DNA from: an uncultured Microbacterium sp.
GTDB taxonomy: Bacteria; Actinomycetota; Actinomycetes; Actinomycetales; Microbacteriaceae
Direction: 5' to 3'
Assembly (NCBI GenBank): GCA_913774845.1
Contig: CAJYJO010000026.1
Coordinates: 1 to 60,236, forward strand
DNA: 60,236 nucleotides
The notes beneath the pieces were generated by a model, which saw nothing but the letters and a program-made list of their open reading frames with translations, was not told the origin of the DNA and did not search any database. Within the stretch, counting starts at the first letter, position 1. Each line of letters opens with the position of its first letter. The position numbers were made by a program, and so were the translations under genes. Below are positions 28,184 to 36,582 of the stretch, piece by piece.

Positions 28184-29476
28184 CTACGCCGGCGACAGCG
28201 CGCGCCGGCGGTCGGGGCTCTTCCACCGGCCGTCCGAGGGGCGACCGAGCGCCGCGCGCAGGGCGCGAAGGCACAACAGCGCATCCCAGACCCGCATCAA
28301 CGGGAACAGGAGCATCCACACGCGAGGGCGGATGCGACCGACCGCGCACACGAACGCCGTCATCACGGCATCCACCAGGACGAACCCGAGCAACAGCGGC
28401 CCCACCGGGAGGGCGGTCGCGATCGCGTGCGCCGTGTGCGCGGCCTCCCCCGGCACCGACACCGCCACCGCGGCCGCCAGGCCCGAGACCACGAGAGCGG
28501 GGAGCACCGCCGCCAGCACGAGGCTCGACACGATCGTCTCGACCGCGAACACCCCCACCGACGCCGCGAACACCCCGGGACGCAGACGGTGACGCCGCAC
28601 CGTCTGCCAGAAGCCCAGGCTCCACCGCCGCATCTGCGCGGAGTAGTCGCGCAGGATCGCTGGATCCTGCGTCTCCGCGATCGCGCATTCGGGGTGGAAG
28701 GCGATGCGCCCCAGACCCTTCGCGTGCACCTCGAAGGTCATGTTGAAGTCCTCGATCGACAGCCCCGGCGCATCGATGTCGATGCGGTCGAGGATGTCGG
28801 TGCGGTACAGGCTCGCGAAGCCGGGCACGATGGCGACCGCGTCGGCCGAGCGGGCGGCCTGGCCGAACTTGTGGAGGTACTGGGTGCAGACGTACGTCCG
28901 CTCGCGGTACGTCGTGAGGAAGCGCCCGAGGGGCGTGTCCGGCGCGTCCGGAGCGGTCGTGGCGCGTCCCGCGACGGCGACCACCGTGTCGTCCGTGAAC
29001 AGCGGCAGCCCCGTGCGAAGGTAGTCCGCTCGCGGTCGGGAGTCGGCGTCGAGCAGGAGCAGCAGCGGGAAGCGCTCCGGGATGCGGAAGTGCGCCAGCC
29101 CGGCGCGGATCGCCCCCGCCTTGCCGCGGTTGGGGACGAGATCCCAGGCCTGCGCCCCGGCCTCGCGGGCACGGCCGACGGTGCCGTCGCTCGAACCGTC
29201 CGAGACGACGAACACGTTCGCCGCCGGCACGAGGCGGCGAGCGGCGCGCACCGCATCCGCGATCACGAGCTGCTCGTTGTGCGCCGCGATGAGCACCGCC
29301 ACCTCGTCGGCGCGGTAGTACATCGACGGCGTCAGGAGGGCGTCGCCCGAGCGGCCCTCGACGGCGAGGCGGACGAGGGCCGCCGCCCCCCATACGAGGG
29401 TGGACAGGCCCACCGTGCACACCGCGACGAGGAGGACGCCGAGCAGGCTCAGGACGGCGTTCGGGTCGGAACTCAC
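28184..29476 (-). CDS. Processive family 2 glycosyltransferase (membrane polysaccharide synthase)
   Basis: A 430-residue membrane-bound GT2 with the complete processive-synthase set: Asp93 in VSDGSSDGT, DAD at 143-145, Glu242-Asp243 in SIEDFNMTF, and QMRRW (281-285), the Q-x-x-R-W motif of cellulose, hyaluronan, chitin and PNAG synthases. One N-terminal helix (about 7-35) precedes the catalytic domain, and about three to four helices follow 305. The product is not predictable from sequence; the neighbours point to an amino-sugar polymer. I start at GTG 29476, six bases after a TACGGT -10 box (leaderless); an in-frame ATG 11 codons upstream is less likely. It is divergent from the nucleotide-sugar genes. 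Confidence 0.86.
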   Translation of the reverse strand: MSSDPNAVLSLLGVLLVAVCTVGLSTLVWGAAALVRLAVEGRSGDALLTPSMYYRADEVAVLIAAHNEQLVIADAVRAARRLVPAANVFVVSDGSSDGTVGRAREAGAQAWDLVPNRGKAGAIRAGLAHFRIPERFPLLLLLDADSRPRADYLRTGLPLFTDDTVVAVAGRATTAPDAPDTPLGRFLTTYRERTYVCTQYLHKFGQAARSADAVAIVPGFASLYRTDILDRIDIDAPGLSIEDFNMTFEVHAKGLGRIAFHPECAIAETQDPAILRDYSAQMRRWSLGFWQTVRRHRLRPGVFAASVGVFAVETIVSSLVLAAVLPALVVSGLAAAVAVSVPGEAAHTAHAIATALPVGPLLLGFVLVDAVMTAFVCAVGRIRPRVWMLLFPLMRVWDALLCLRALRAALGRPSDGRWKSPDRRRALSPA

Positions 29477-29482
29477 GCGACG

Positions 29483-29488
29483 ACCGTA
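29483..29488 (-). promoter_or_regulatory. Leaderless -10 box (TACGGT) of the GT2 gene
   Basis: TACGGT on the minus strand, six bases, then GTG 29476. This decides the start codon in the absence of a Shine-Dalgarno sequence. Confidence 0.45.
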
Positions 29489-29518
29489 CGCGTCGCGGCA
29501 CCGCGCCATACGCTCGGG

Positions 29519-29562
29519 AACCGCAATTGCGGTTGCGGTTCACCGCAGCTCGGCGTGCGGTT
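29519..29562. repeat. Palindrome and direct repeats in the divergent polysaccharide promoter region
   Basis: The perfect palindrome AACCGCAATTGCGGTT (29519-29534) overlaps a second copy of TTGCGGTT (29533-29540), and GTGCGGTT follows at 29555-29562. The cluster lies in the 257-base gap between GT2 and the dehydrogenase gene, which otherwise shows no gene. It is a good candidate operator for co-regulating both directions. Confidence 0.5.
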
Positions 29563-29733
29563 CGCGGCATCCCGCACGATCGGGGCGGGATCCTTGACCG
29601 CCCCGGACGGCGCCGTTCAGGGTGAACCCGGATCCGCACCGCACCCGATCCGGTCGGACCCCGCCCTCACCACCCGAAGAGTCGCAGGCGCCATCGACGG
29701 CGCCGCCCCGACCCCGCAGCTGGAGGAACACCC

Positions 29734-31065
29734 ATGTCCACAATCGATGTCCGGGACGACGTGATCGCCGCGCCGTTCCCTCCGACGACCACCGACAGCG
29801 CGACGTTCGACTTCGACGTCGCGATCGTCGGCCTGGGCTACGTCGGCCTTCCCACGGCGCTGGCGTACCACGCGAGCGGTTCCCACGTCCTCGCGCTCGA
29901 CGTCTCGTCGCGACGGCTGCGCGAGATCGCCGCCCGGGGCGCCGATCTCATCGAGTCCGATCGCGAGCGCCTCGACACCGCCCTGCGCACGCCCGCGGCC
30001 TTCCGTCTCACCGGCGACGTCGCCGAGCTCGGTCGCGCCGCCGCGATCGTGGTGTGCGTGCCCACCCCCGTGGACCACCAGCAGGTCCCCGACCTCGTCT
30101 CGCTCCGGGCGGCCTGCGCCACCGTCGTCGCCGCCGCCCGGCCCGGGCAGCTCATCATGCTCACCTCCACCACCTACGTCGGCTGCACGCACGACCTCGT
30201 CGAGCGCCCCCTGCGCGAGAGGGGCTTCGAGATCGGCCGCGACGTGTTCGTCACCTTCAGCGCCGAGCGCATCGACCCCGGCAACGTGGGCTTCGCCCAG
30301 GAGGTCGTGCCCCGCGTCGTCGGCGGCGCCACCCCCCGATGCGAGGAGGCGGGAGCGCTCCTGCTCTCGCGCTACGCCGCCCGCGTGCACCGGGTGTCGA
30401 GCCTCGCGACGGCCGAGATGACGAAGCTGCTCGAGAACACCTTCCGCGCGGTCAACATCGCCCTGGCCAACGAGTTCGCCGACATCTGCGGCGCACTCGA
30501 CGTCCCGGTCACCGAGGTCATCGAGGCGGCGAGCACCAAGCCCTACGGCTTCATGGCGTTCTATCCGGGTCCCGGTGTCGGCGGCCACTGCATCCCGTGC
30601 GATCCCCATTACCTGCTGTGGCAGCTGAAGGCGCTGCATGTGGATGCCGGTGTGATCACCGAAGCGATGACGCGCATCGCCGCCCGGCCCCGGCGCGTCG
30701 TGGAGCGCATCCGGGACGTGCTCGGTCGGGCGGGCAAGGGCACGCTCGGCGCCCGCATCCTCGTCGTGGGCGTGACCTACAAGCCCGACGTCGCCGATCT
30801 GCGGGAATCCCCCGCGCTGGAGATCATCGACCTCCTCATCGAGACCGGCGCCGAGGTGCAGTACGTCGACACCCACGCGCCGCACATCCACCTCGATTCC
30901 GGCCGCGAGCGCGATTCGCTCGCCGATCCGGGCGCCTTCCACCCGGACGTCGTCCTCGTGCACACCCGTCACCACGACGCCGATCTGGCCTGGCTGGACG
31001 ATCGCGCGGTCGTCGTCGACGGCACCTACCGCAGCACCGACATCGCCGGACGGGTGCTGCTGTGA
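29734..31065 (+). CDS. Nucleotide-sugar dehydrogenase (UDP-HexNAc dehydrogenase type)
   Basis: A 443-residue NAD-dependent enzyme that oxidises C6 of a UDP-sugar to a uronic acid. It has the Rossmann GLGYVGLP (33-40), TSTTYVGCT, and the active-site loop GPGVGGHCIPCDP with catalytic Cys286. The GGHCIPxDP form is that of UDP-N-acetylhexosamine dehydrogenases (WecC/WbpA), not UDP-glucose dehydrogenase, which has a GGSCFPKD-type loop. GGAGG at 29722-29726 supports ATG 29734. It is the first gene of a five-gene plus-strand operon whose junctions overlap, except before the deacetylase. The specific sugar is inferred. Confidence 0.85.
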   Translation: MSTIDVRDDVIAAPFPPTTTDSATFDFDVAIVGLGYVGLPTALAYHASGSHVLALDVSSRRLREIAARGADLIESDRERLDTALRTPAAFRLTGDVAELGRAAAIVVCVPTPVDHQQVPDLVSLRAACATVVAAARPGQLIMLTSTTYVGCTHDLVERPLRERGFEIGRDVFVTFSAERIDPGNVGFAQEVVPRVVGGATPRCEEAGALLLSRYAARVHRVSSLATAEMTKLLENTFRAVNIALANEFADICGALDVPVTEVIEAASTKPYGFMAFYPGPGVGGHCIPCDPHYLLWQLKALHVDAGVITEAMTRIAARPRRVVERIRDVLGRAGKGTLGARILVVGVTYKPDVADLRESPALEIIDLLIETGAEVQYVDTHAPHIHLDSGRERDSLADPGAFHPDVVLVHTRHHDADLAWLDDRAVVVDGTYRSTDIAGRVLL

Positions 31066-32117
31066 GCGGGGTCCCCGTGTACCCGGGACGGGGTCCGCGC
31101 CGGAAGACCCTCGTCACCGGCGGCGCCGGCTTCGTCGGCAGCCACCTCGTCGAGTACCTCCTTGAGCTCGGCGAAGACGTCGTCGTCCTCGACGACCTCT
31201 CCACCGGATCGACGCGCAACCTCGCCGGGGTCGCCGACCATCCGCGCCTGGAGATGATCCACGGCTCGATCCTCAACCCGCAGACCGTGGCGCAGGCCAT
31301 GCGCACCTGCGATCGCGTGTTCCATCTCGCGGCGGCGGTCGGGGTCAAACTCATCGTCGAGCAGCCGCTGCGGGGACTGCGCATCAACATCCACGGGACC
31401 GAGAACGTCCTCACCGCCGCCATCGAGCAGCAGGCGTCGGTGCTGCTGGTGTCCACCAGCGAGGTGTACGGCAAGAACACCGCGGACCGCCTGCGCGAGG
31501 ACAGCGACCGCGTCCTCGGCGACCCGCTGCTCTCGCGCTGGACGTACGCCGGCGCGAAGGGCATCGACGAGGCGTTCGCGAAGGCCTACCACGACCAGGA
31601 GGGGCTGGAGGTGTCGATCGTCCGCCTGTTCAACACGGTCGGCCCGCGGCAGACCGGACGCTACGGCATGGTCCTGCCGAATCTCGTCGGGCAGGCCCTG
31701 CGGGGCGCGCCCCTCACCGTCTTCGGCGACGGCCTGCAGACACGATGCTTCTCCGCCGTCGACGACGTCGTGCCCGCCATGGTGGACATCGAGCGGGATC
31801 CGCGCTCCCGCGGCCAGGCGTACAACCTCGGCGGGGCTCGCGAGATCTCCATCCTCGACCTCGCCCGCGAGATCATCCGCACGCTCGACAGTCGCAGCGA
31901 GATCCAGCTCGTGCCGTACGAGCAGGCCTACGCGCCGGGATTCGAGGACATGCGACGCCGCGTGCCCGACAACACCAAGGCGCACGATCTCGTCGGCTAC
32001 GAGCCGCGCACGCCCCTGACGACCACCATCATGCGCGTCGCCGCCGACCTGCTCGCGCGCGAGCGCCTCGGTTCCGACGCGATGCCGCTGGTCGGCGCGT
32101 TCCGGGGGGTCAACTGA
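31062..32117 (+). CDS. NAD-dependent sugar epimerase/dehydratase (extended SDR)
   Basis: A 351-residue extended short-chain dehydrogenase acting on nucleotide sugars. The NAD motif is TGGAGFVGSH (from Gly20), the catalytic Ser is in VSTSEVYG (131-133) and Tyr162-x3-Lys166 is in YAGAK. RLFNTVGPRQTGRYGMVLP and FEDMRRRVPD resemble the branch with UDP-glucuronate decarboxylases and UDP-sugar 4-epimerases, so either activity is possible. Its GTG overlaps the stop of the dehydrogenase, suggesting it modifies that enzyme's product. Confidence 0.85.
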   Translation: MSGVPVYPGRGPRRKTLVTGGAGFVGSHLVEYLLELGEDVVVLDDLSTGSTRNLAGVADHPRLEMIHGSILNPQTVAQAMRTCDRVFHLAAAVGVKLIVEQPLRGLRINIHGTENVLTAAIEQQASVLLVSTSEVYGKNTADRLREDSDRVLGDPLLSRWTYAGAKGIDEAFAKAYHDQEGLEVSIVRLFNTVGPRQTGRYGMVLPNLVGQALRGAPLTVFGDGLQTRCFSAVDDVVPAMVDIERDPRSRGQAYNLGGAREISILDLAREIIRTLDSRSEIQLVPYEQAYAPGFEDMRRRVPDNTKAHDLVGYEPRTPLTTTIMRVAADLLARERLGSDAMPLVGAFRGVN

Positions 32118-33925
32118 TGTGCGGCATCACCGCCTACCGCGGCCCGACGGCGGCGGCCGGTCGCGCCCGGGTGGCCCTGGAGCGGCTCGAGTATCGGGGC
32201 TACGACTCGGCCGGCATCGCCGCGCGCCGCGCCGACGGCACGTCGCTGCACGTGCGCACCGTCGACGGCGTCGCGTCGCTGTCCGGACCTCTCGAGGCGA
32301 GGGGAATGGATGCCACCACCGCTGCGATCGGCCACACCCGCTGGGCCACCCACGGCGGTGTGACCGAGCAGAACGCCCATCCGATCGAGGACTGCAGCGG
32401 CCGGTTGTTCGTCGTGCACAACGGCATCATCGAGAACGCCGACGTGCTGCGCGCCGACCTGCTCGCCGCCGGACACCGCTTTGCGACCGAGGTCGACAGC
32501 GAGGTCATCGTGCACCTCCTCGAGCAGGCGCTGCGCCCGGGCCGCTCGCTGGGCGACGCTCTCGCCGACGCGGTCCGCTCGCTCGAGGGGTCGTGGGCGA
32601 TCGTCGCCCTCGACAGCCGGTCGGGGGCGCTGGCCGGCACGGCGCACGCTTCTCCGCTCATCTACGCCGACGCCGGCGACGGCATGTACCTCGCCAGCGA
32701 CGTCGGTGCGGTCGCGCCGATGGTCGACGACTTCCGCGTGCTCGAGGACGACGACATCGTCCAGCTCGACGGCGACGGTCTGCACTGGCACCGCGCGGAC
32801 GGGAGTTCCCGGCCGCGCGGACGATGGCCCGTGCCGCAGACGGCGCTCCTGGCCAGCACCGGCCGGCACCGCGACCACATGGGCAACGAGATCGACGAGC
32901 AGCCCGCGGTCGCGCGCCGCGTGATCGACGCCCTCGCGCCGGGCGTCGGCGACGGACGGCTCTGGCGTGGACTGGGACTGCCCCCACTGGAGGGCATCGA
33001 TCGTGTCGCCGTCCTCGGATGCGGCACGTCGCTCCACGCGGGTCGGGCCATCGCCGGGGTGTTCGGGCGCCTCGGGGGCCTGCCCACCCGGTCGCTCATC
33101 GCCAGCGAGGCCGGGCACGAGGCCTGGGAGCCCCGCACCCTCGTGATCGCGATCAGCCAGTCCGGAGAGACCGCTGACATCCTGCGCGCTCTCGAGCGCC
33201 TGCCGCGCGACGGCGGACCGATCCTCGCGCTGACGAACAACGCCTCCTCCTCGCTCGCGCGTCGCGCCGACGCCGTGATCGACTGCCTCGCCGGCCCCGA
33301 GATCGGTGTCGCCGCGACGAAGACCTTCATCGCCCAGGTGCTCACGGGCGTGTGCGTGGCCCTCTCCGGACTGTCGACGACGGCTCGTGTCGATCCGAGC
33401 CTCTTCGCCTCGGAGCTGCGGGCGCTCACCGCGACGCCCGACGCCCTCGCCTCGGCGCTCGAGATCTGGCGCCCGACCATGACGGCGCTGGCGAGCGACT
33501 TCTCCCGGGCGTCGGGTTTCCTGTTCCTCGGTCGAGGCAGCGGGCTCGTCTACGCCGCGGAGGGGGCGCTGAAGCTGAAGGAGCTGTCCTACCGATGGGC
33601 GGAGCACCAGCCCGCCGGGGAGTTGAAGCACGGTCCTCTCGCTCTGGTGGATGCCGGCACCCCCGTCTTCGTGATCGACGACGGCGACCCGCGGCTCGAG
33701 GTCGACATCGCGGAGGTCACCGCCCGCGGCGGCCGTGTGGTCCGCATCGGCGAACGCGTGCTGCGCGTCGGCGGACTGCCCCTGCACCTGCCGCGCAGGG
33801 GTCCCTCGTGGGGACCGTTGGAGACCGTCGTCCCGCTGCAGATGTTCGCCCGGGAGCTGGCACTGCGCCTGCACCGCGACGTCGACAAGCCGCGCAACCT
33901 CGCCAAGTCGGTGACGGTCTCATGA
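32117..33925 (+). CDS. GlmS-like glutamine:fructose-6-phosphate aminotransferase
   Basis: A 602-residue protein with the full GlmS layout: an N-terminal glutaminase with nucleophile Cys2 (MCGITAY) and RWATHGG, then two SIS domains (VLGCGTSLHAG, ISQSGETADIL, AATKTF) and the C-terminal DKPRNLAKSVTV. It makes glucosamine 6-phosphate, the entry to UDP-GlcNAc. ATG 32117 shares its A with the upstream TGA (TGATG). Its place inside a polysaccharide operon suggests a dedicated second copy besides a housekeeping glmS elsewhere, but that cannot be checked here. No glmS ribozyme fits the zero-length gap. Confidence 0.88.
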   Translation: MCGITAYRGPTAAAGRARVALERLEYRGYDSAGIAARRADGTSLHVRTVDGVASLSGPLEARGMDATTAAIGHTRWATHGGVTEQNAHPIEDCSGRLFVVHNGIIENADVLRADLLAAGHRFATEVDSEVIVHLLEQALRPGRSLGDALADAVRSLEGSWAIVALDSRSGALAGTAHASPLIYADAGDGMYLASDVGAVAPMVDDFRVLEDDDIVQLDGDGLHWHRADGSSRPRGRWPVPQTALLASTGRHRDHMGNEIDEQPAVARRVIDALAPGVGDGRLWRGLGLPPLEGIDRVAVLGCGTSLHAGRAIAGVFGRLGGLPTRSLIASEAGHEAWEPRTLVIAISQSGETADILRALERLPRDGGPILALTNNASSSLARRADAVIDCLAGPEIGVAATKTFIAQVLTGVCVALSGLSTTARVDPSLFASELRALTATPDALASALEIWRPTMTALASDFSRASGFLFLGRGSGLVYAAEGALKLKELSYRWAEHQPAGELKHGPLALVDAGTPVFVIDDGDPRLEVDIAEVTARGGRVVRIGERVLRVGGLPLHLPRRGPSWGPLETVVPLQMFARELALRLHRDVDKPRNLAKSVTVS

Positions 33926-33972
33926 CACCGACCGTCTCGATCGTTTCCGCCACCCTCCGAAAGGACTCCCCC

Positions 33973-35421
33973 ATGTCCGAACGACACGCGGCCCCGGGCC
34001 GACGCTGGAGACGAGCTCTCGCGGTGCTCGCTGCCGTCGCGGTCGGCGCCGGCGGGCTCGTCGCGCTCTCCCCGACCCCAGCGGAGGCCGCGACCCGCAC
34101 CATCGTGAGCCTCACGTTCGACGACGCCAACGCCAACCAGCTCAACGCCCTGCCCGCGCTGAAGGCCAATGGCATGAAGGCGACGTTCTACGTCCCGTCG
34201 GGTTTCATCGGCGCGGCGAACTACATGACGCGCACCGACCTGACGAACCTGAAGAACGCCGGGCACGAGATCGGCGGCCACACCGTCAACCACCCCGACC
34301 TCGCGCAGGTGAGCGTCGACGAGGCGAAGCGGCAGATCTGCACCGACCGCGCCAACCTCACCTCGTGGGGCTTCACGGTCCGCAGCTTCGCCTACCCCTT
34401 CGCCTCCAGCACGACCGATGTCGAGAAGGCCGTCGCCGCCTGCGGCTACAACAGCGGGCGCCTGCTCGGCGACATCCGCAGCCGCTTCGGGTGCCCCGAC
34501 TGCGCCTACGCCGAGTCGCCCACGCGCCCCGAGGACAAGTTCGCCCTGAAGGCGCTCGACCAGGTCGACGACACCTGGACCCTCGACGACCTCAAGGCCG
34601 GCGTCACCAACGCCGAGAAGAACGGCGGCGGGTGGGTGCAGTACACCTTCCACGACGTCTGCGACAACGCCTGCAGCGAGCTGGCGGTCACGACCTCGAC
34701 GTTCACCCAATTCGTCTCCTGGCTGCGGACGCGGCAATCGGCGGGCACCGTCGTCAAGACCGTCGGCGACGTGATCGGCGGCATCGTCAAACCGGTGGTC
34801 AGCGGTCCGACCGTCCCTGCCCCCACGGGCTCCACGAACGGCATCGTGAACCCGAGTCTCGAACAGGCGGGCCCGGCCTGCTGGATGCGCGGCGGCTACG
34901 GCGTCAACAGCCCGGTGTTCGACTATGGCTCTCCCGCGCACACCGGCTCCGTCGCGAGCGGCATCACGATGTCGAACTACGTCGACGGTGACGCGAAGGT
35001 GCTTCCCCAGTTCGATCTCGGCCAGTGCGCTCCCACGGTCACCGTCGGCAAGACGTACACGCTGCGGCAGTGGTATCGCTCCAGCGGCCCGACGCAGTTC
35101 GCCGTCTACCTGCGCTCCACATCGGGGAGCTGGTCGTACTGGACCTCGAGCCCGTGGTTCGCCGCGGCCACCGACTGGACCCAGGCGGACTGGACCACGG
35201 CGGCCATTCCCACCGGCTACAACGGGATCAGCTTCGCGCTGAACATCTTCGGCAACGGGACACTCCGCACCGACGACCTGCAGCTCTACGACAGCAGCGG
35301 CGCCCCGCCGCTGCCCACCGCGAGCGCCTCGACCCAGACCGTCGCGCCGATGGCCGTCACGACGACCCCGCAGGGCCCGGTCGAAGTGGCCCATCCGACC
35401 GAGAGCGACGTCGCCCCGTGA
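33973..35421 (+). CDS. Secreted polysaccharide deacetylase with C-terminal binding module
   Basis: A 482-residue exported NodB-family deacetylase. A Sec signal peptide (about 1-39, ending AEA) precedes the catalytic domain: TFDD (Asp50/Asp51), metal ligands in GGHTVNH (His103, His107), RSFAYPF, and His227 in YTFHDV. After a Pro/Thr linker, residues about 285-455 form a beta-rich carbohydrate-binding-like module. Such enzymes remove acetyl groups from GlcNAc polymers outside the cell. GAAAGGA at 33959-33965 supports ATG 33973; an ATG at 33922 overlaps the GlmS stop and would add 17 residues. Its stop overlaps the lipoprotein gene. Confidence 0.87.
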   Translation: MSERHAAPGRRWRRALAVLAAVAVGAGGLVALSPTPAEAATRTIVSLTFDDANANQLNALPALKANGMKATFYVPSGFIGAANYMTRTDLTNLKNAGHEIGGHTVNHPDLAQVSVDEAKRQICTDRANLTSWGFTVRSFAYPFASSTTDVEKAVAACGYNSGRLLGDIRSRFGCPDCAYAESPTRPEDKFALKALDQVDDTWTLDDLKAGVTNAEKNGGGWVQYTFHDVCDNACSELAVTTSTFTQFVSWLRTRQSAGTVVKTVGDVIGGIVKPVVSGPTVPAPTGSTNGIVNPSLEQAGPACWMRGGYGVNSPVFDYGSPAHTGSVASGITMSNYVDGDAKVLPQFDLGQCAPTVTVGKTYTLRQWYRSSGPTQFAVYLRSTSGSWSYWTSSPWFAAATDWTQADWTTAAIPTGYNGISFALNIFGNGTLRTDDLQLYDSSGAPPLPTASASTQTVAPMAVTTTPQGPVEVAHPTESDVAP

Positions 35422-36167
35422 CGACCCGCCGGACGCCGTCGGCGGCGATCACCCTCGCGGTCGTCGCCGCCGTCGGCGTGACCGGTTGCGCGCCGGCCCC
35501 GACGCCCCGGCCCGACACGGGCTACCCGTGGCACACGGGGATCGTCTCGACGACGTTCTGGGTCGGCGAGGTCTTCGACCCGAACGCCTCCGACGGCAGT
35601 CAGCGCATCTCCACCTACGACTCCGACTGGCTGGGCTCCTACGGCGGCTGCGACGGCATCGCCGACGGCGACGACTGCCGCACCGAGGAGCGTGACGCCG
35701 GGAACGACTACTTCCCCACGCGCATGACCCCGCTCGAGAACCCGTTCTACCTCGACCTCCCCTTCGACGACGTCAACGACGACGAGGGCTTCGCCGCCCG
35801 CGGCACCGTCGTGCCGTGGGCGGGTGACCCCGCCTACGCGGACGTCGTCGACGATCGCTCGGTCAGCCTCATGAAGAACCGCTGGGTGGCCCTGCATAAG
35901 GACGGCCGGGTCTGTTACGGACAGATCCAGGATGCCGGCCCCGGCGAGTACCGCGACGCGGCGTACGTTTTCGGCGCCGACGACCGCCGCCCCGCCAACG
36001 CCCGCTACAACGGAGCAGGCCTGGACGTCTCACCCGCCCTCAACGGATGCCTCGGTTTCGCGGACCTCGACGGCGACGACGACCGCGTCGACTGGGCCTT
36101 CGTCGACGACGCCGACGTCCCGCCCGGCCCGTGGACGCGCATCGTCACCACCTCCCCCGTGCGATGA
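35418..36167 (+). CDS. Lipoprotein of unknown function coupled to the deacetylase
   Basis: A 249-residue predicted lipoprotein: Arg-rich n-region, hydrophobic core and lipobox VTGC with Cys24. The mature part is Asp- and Tyr-rich, with paired cysteines (YGGCDGIADGDDC) and several D-x-D-rich loops (FDDVNDDEGF, DLDGDDDRVD) that could bind calcium. I do not recognise the family. The GTG overlaps the deacetylase stop, so it is made with that enzyme and is probably tethered outside the membrane, perhaps to act on or hold the polymer. That role is an inference from context. Confidence 0.75.
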   Translation: MTTRRTPSAAITLAVVAAVGVTGCAPAPTPRPDTGYPWHTGIVSTTFWVGEVFDPNASDGSQRISTYDSDWLGSYGGCDGIADGDDCRTEERDAGNDYFPTRMTPLENPFYLDLPFDDVNDDEGFAARGTVVPWAGDPAYADVVDDRSVSLMKNRWVALHKDGRVCYGQIQDAGPGEYRDAAYVFGADDRRPANARYNGAGLDVSPALNGCLGFADLDGDDDRVDWAFVDDADVPPGPWTRIVTTSPVR

Positions 36168-36172
36168 GACGA

Positions 36173-36204
36173 AGAGGGCCGGATGCCATGGCATCCGGCC
36201 CTCT
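36173..36204. terminator. Bidirectional terminator after the polysaccharide operon
   Basis: A perfect 32-base palindrome, AGAGGGCCGGATGCC-AT-GGCATCCGGCCCTCT in two halves, separates the converging lipoprotein and rbpA genes. It contains an inverted pair of GGATGCC. Confidence 0.85.
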
Positions 36205-36227
36205 GTCGCGTCCGATGTCGGCGGGAC

Positions 36228-36581
36228 TTACTGTCCGCGCCGCTCGCGCAGCTGCTGAAGCGCGTCGTCGAGGAGCGAGGCCGCTTCCTCATCGCTGCGA
36301 CGTTCTTTCACGTATGCCAGGTGCGTCTTGTACGGCTCGGCCTTGGCCAGCGCCGGCGGGTTGTTCTTGTCGCGCCCGGCGGGGAGGCCGGAGTGCGGGG
36401 AGTCGATCGTCTCGGGGATCTCGTCGTCGGGGATGCCCGCCGCGAAGTACCGCACGGTCTCGTTGCCGAGCGCATCCCAGTACGACACCGCGACGCGGTC
36501 GGCGTGGAAGCCGTGGTCCTGCTCGCCCATGGGGCCCGCGCCGACGCGCGAGCCGCGGATGGCATTGCCGCCAGTGGCCAT
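36228..36581 (-). CDS. rbpA: RNA polymerase-binding protein RbpA
   Basis: A 117-residue actinobacterial RbpA, which binds RNA polymerase and the principal sigma factor and stabilises open promoter complexes. The sequence has the basic N-terminal segment (AIRGSRVGAGPMGEQD), a small beta domain with VSYWDALGNETVRYF, and the C-terminal sigma-interaction region PYKTHLAYVKERRSDEEAASLL. It has no cysteine at all, so it cannot bind the zinc reported for the Streptomyces protein. It follows secG by one base on the minus strand and presumably shares its transcript. Confidence 0.88.
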   Translation of the reverse strand: MATGGNAIRGSRVGAGPMGEQDHGFHADRVAVSYWDALGNETVRYFAAGIPDDEIPETIDSPHSGLPAGRDKNNPPALAKAEPYKTHLAYVKERRSDEEAASLLDDALQQLRERRGQ

Positions 36582-36582
36582 G

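Noticed and set aside
32090-32130. glmS ribozyme ahead of the GlmS-like gene
   Set aside because: The gene overlaps its upstream neighbour (TGATG), leaving no space for a ribozyme, and these are known mainly from Firmicutes.
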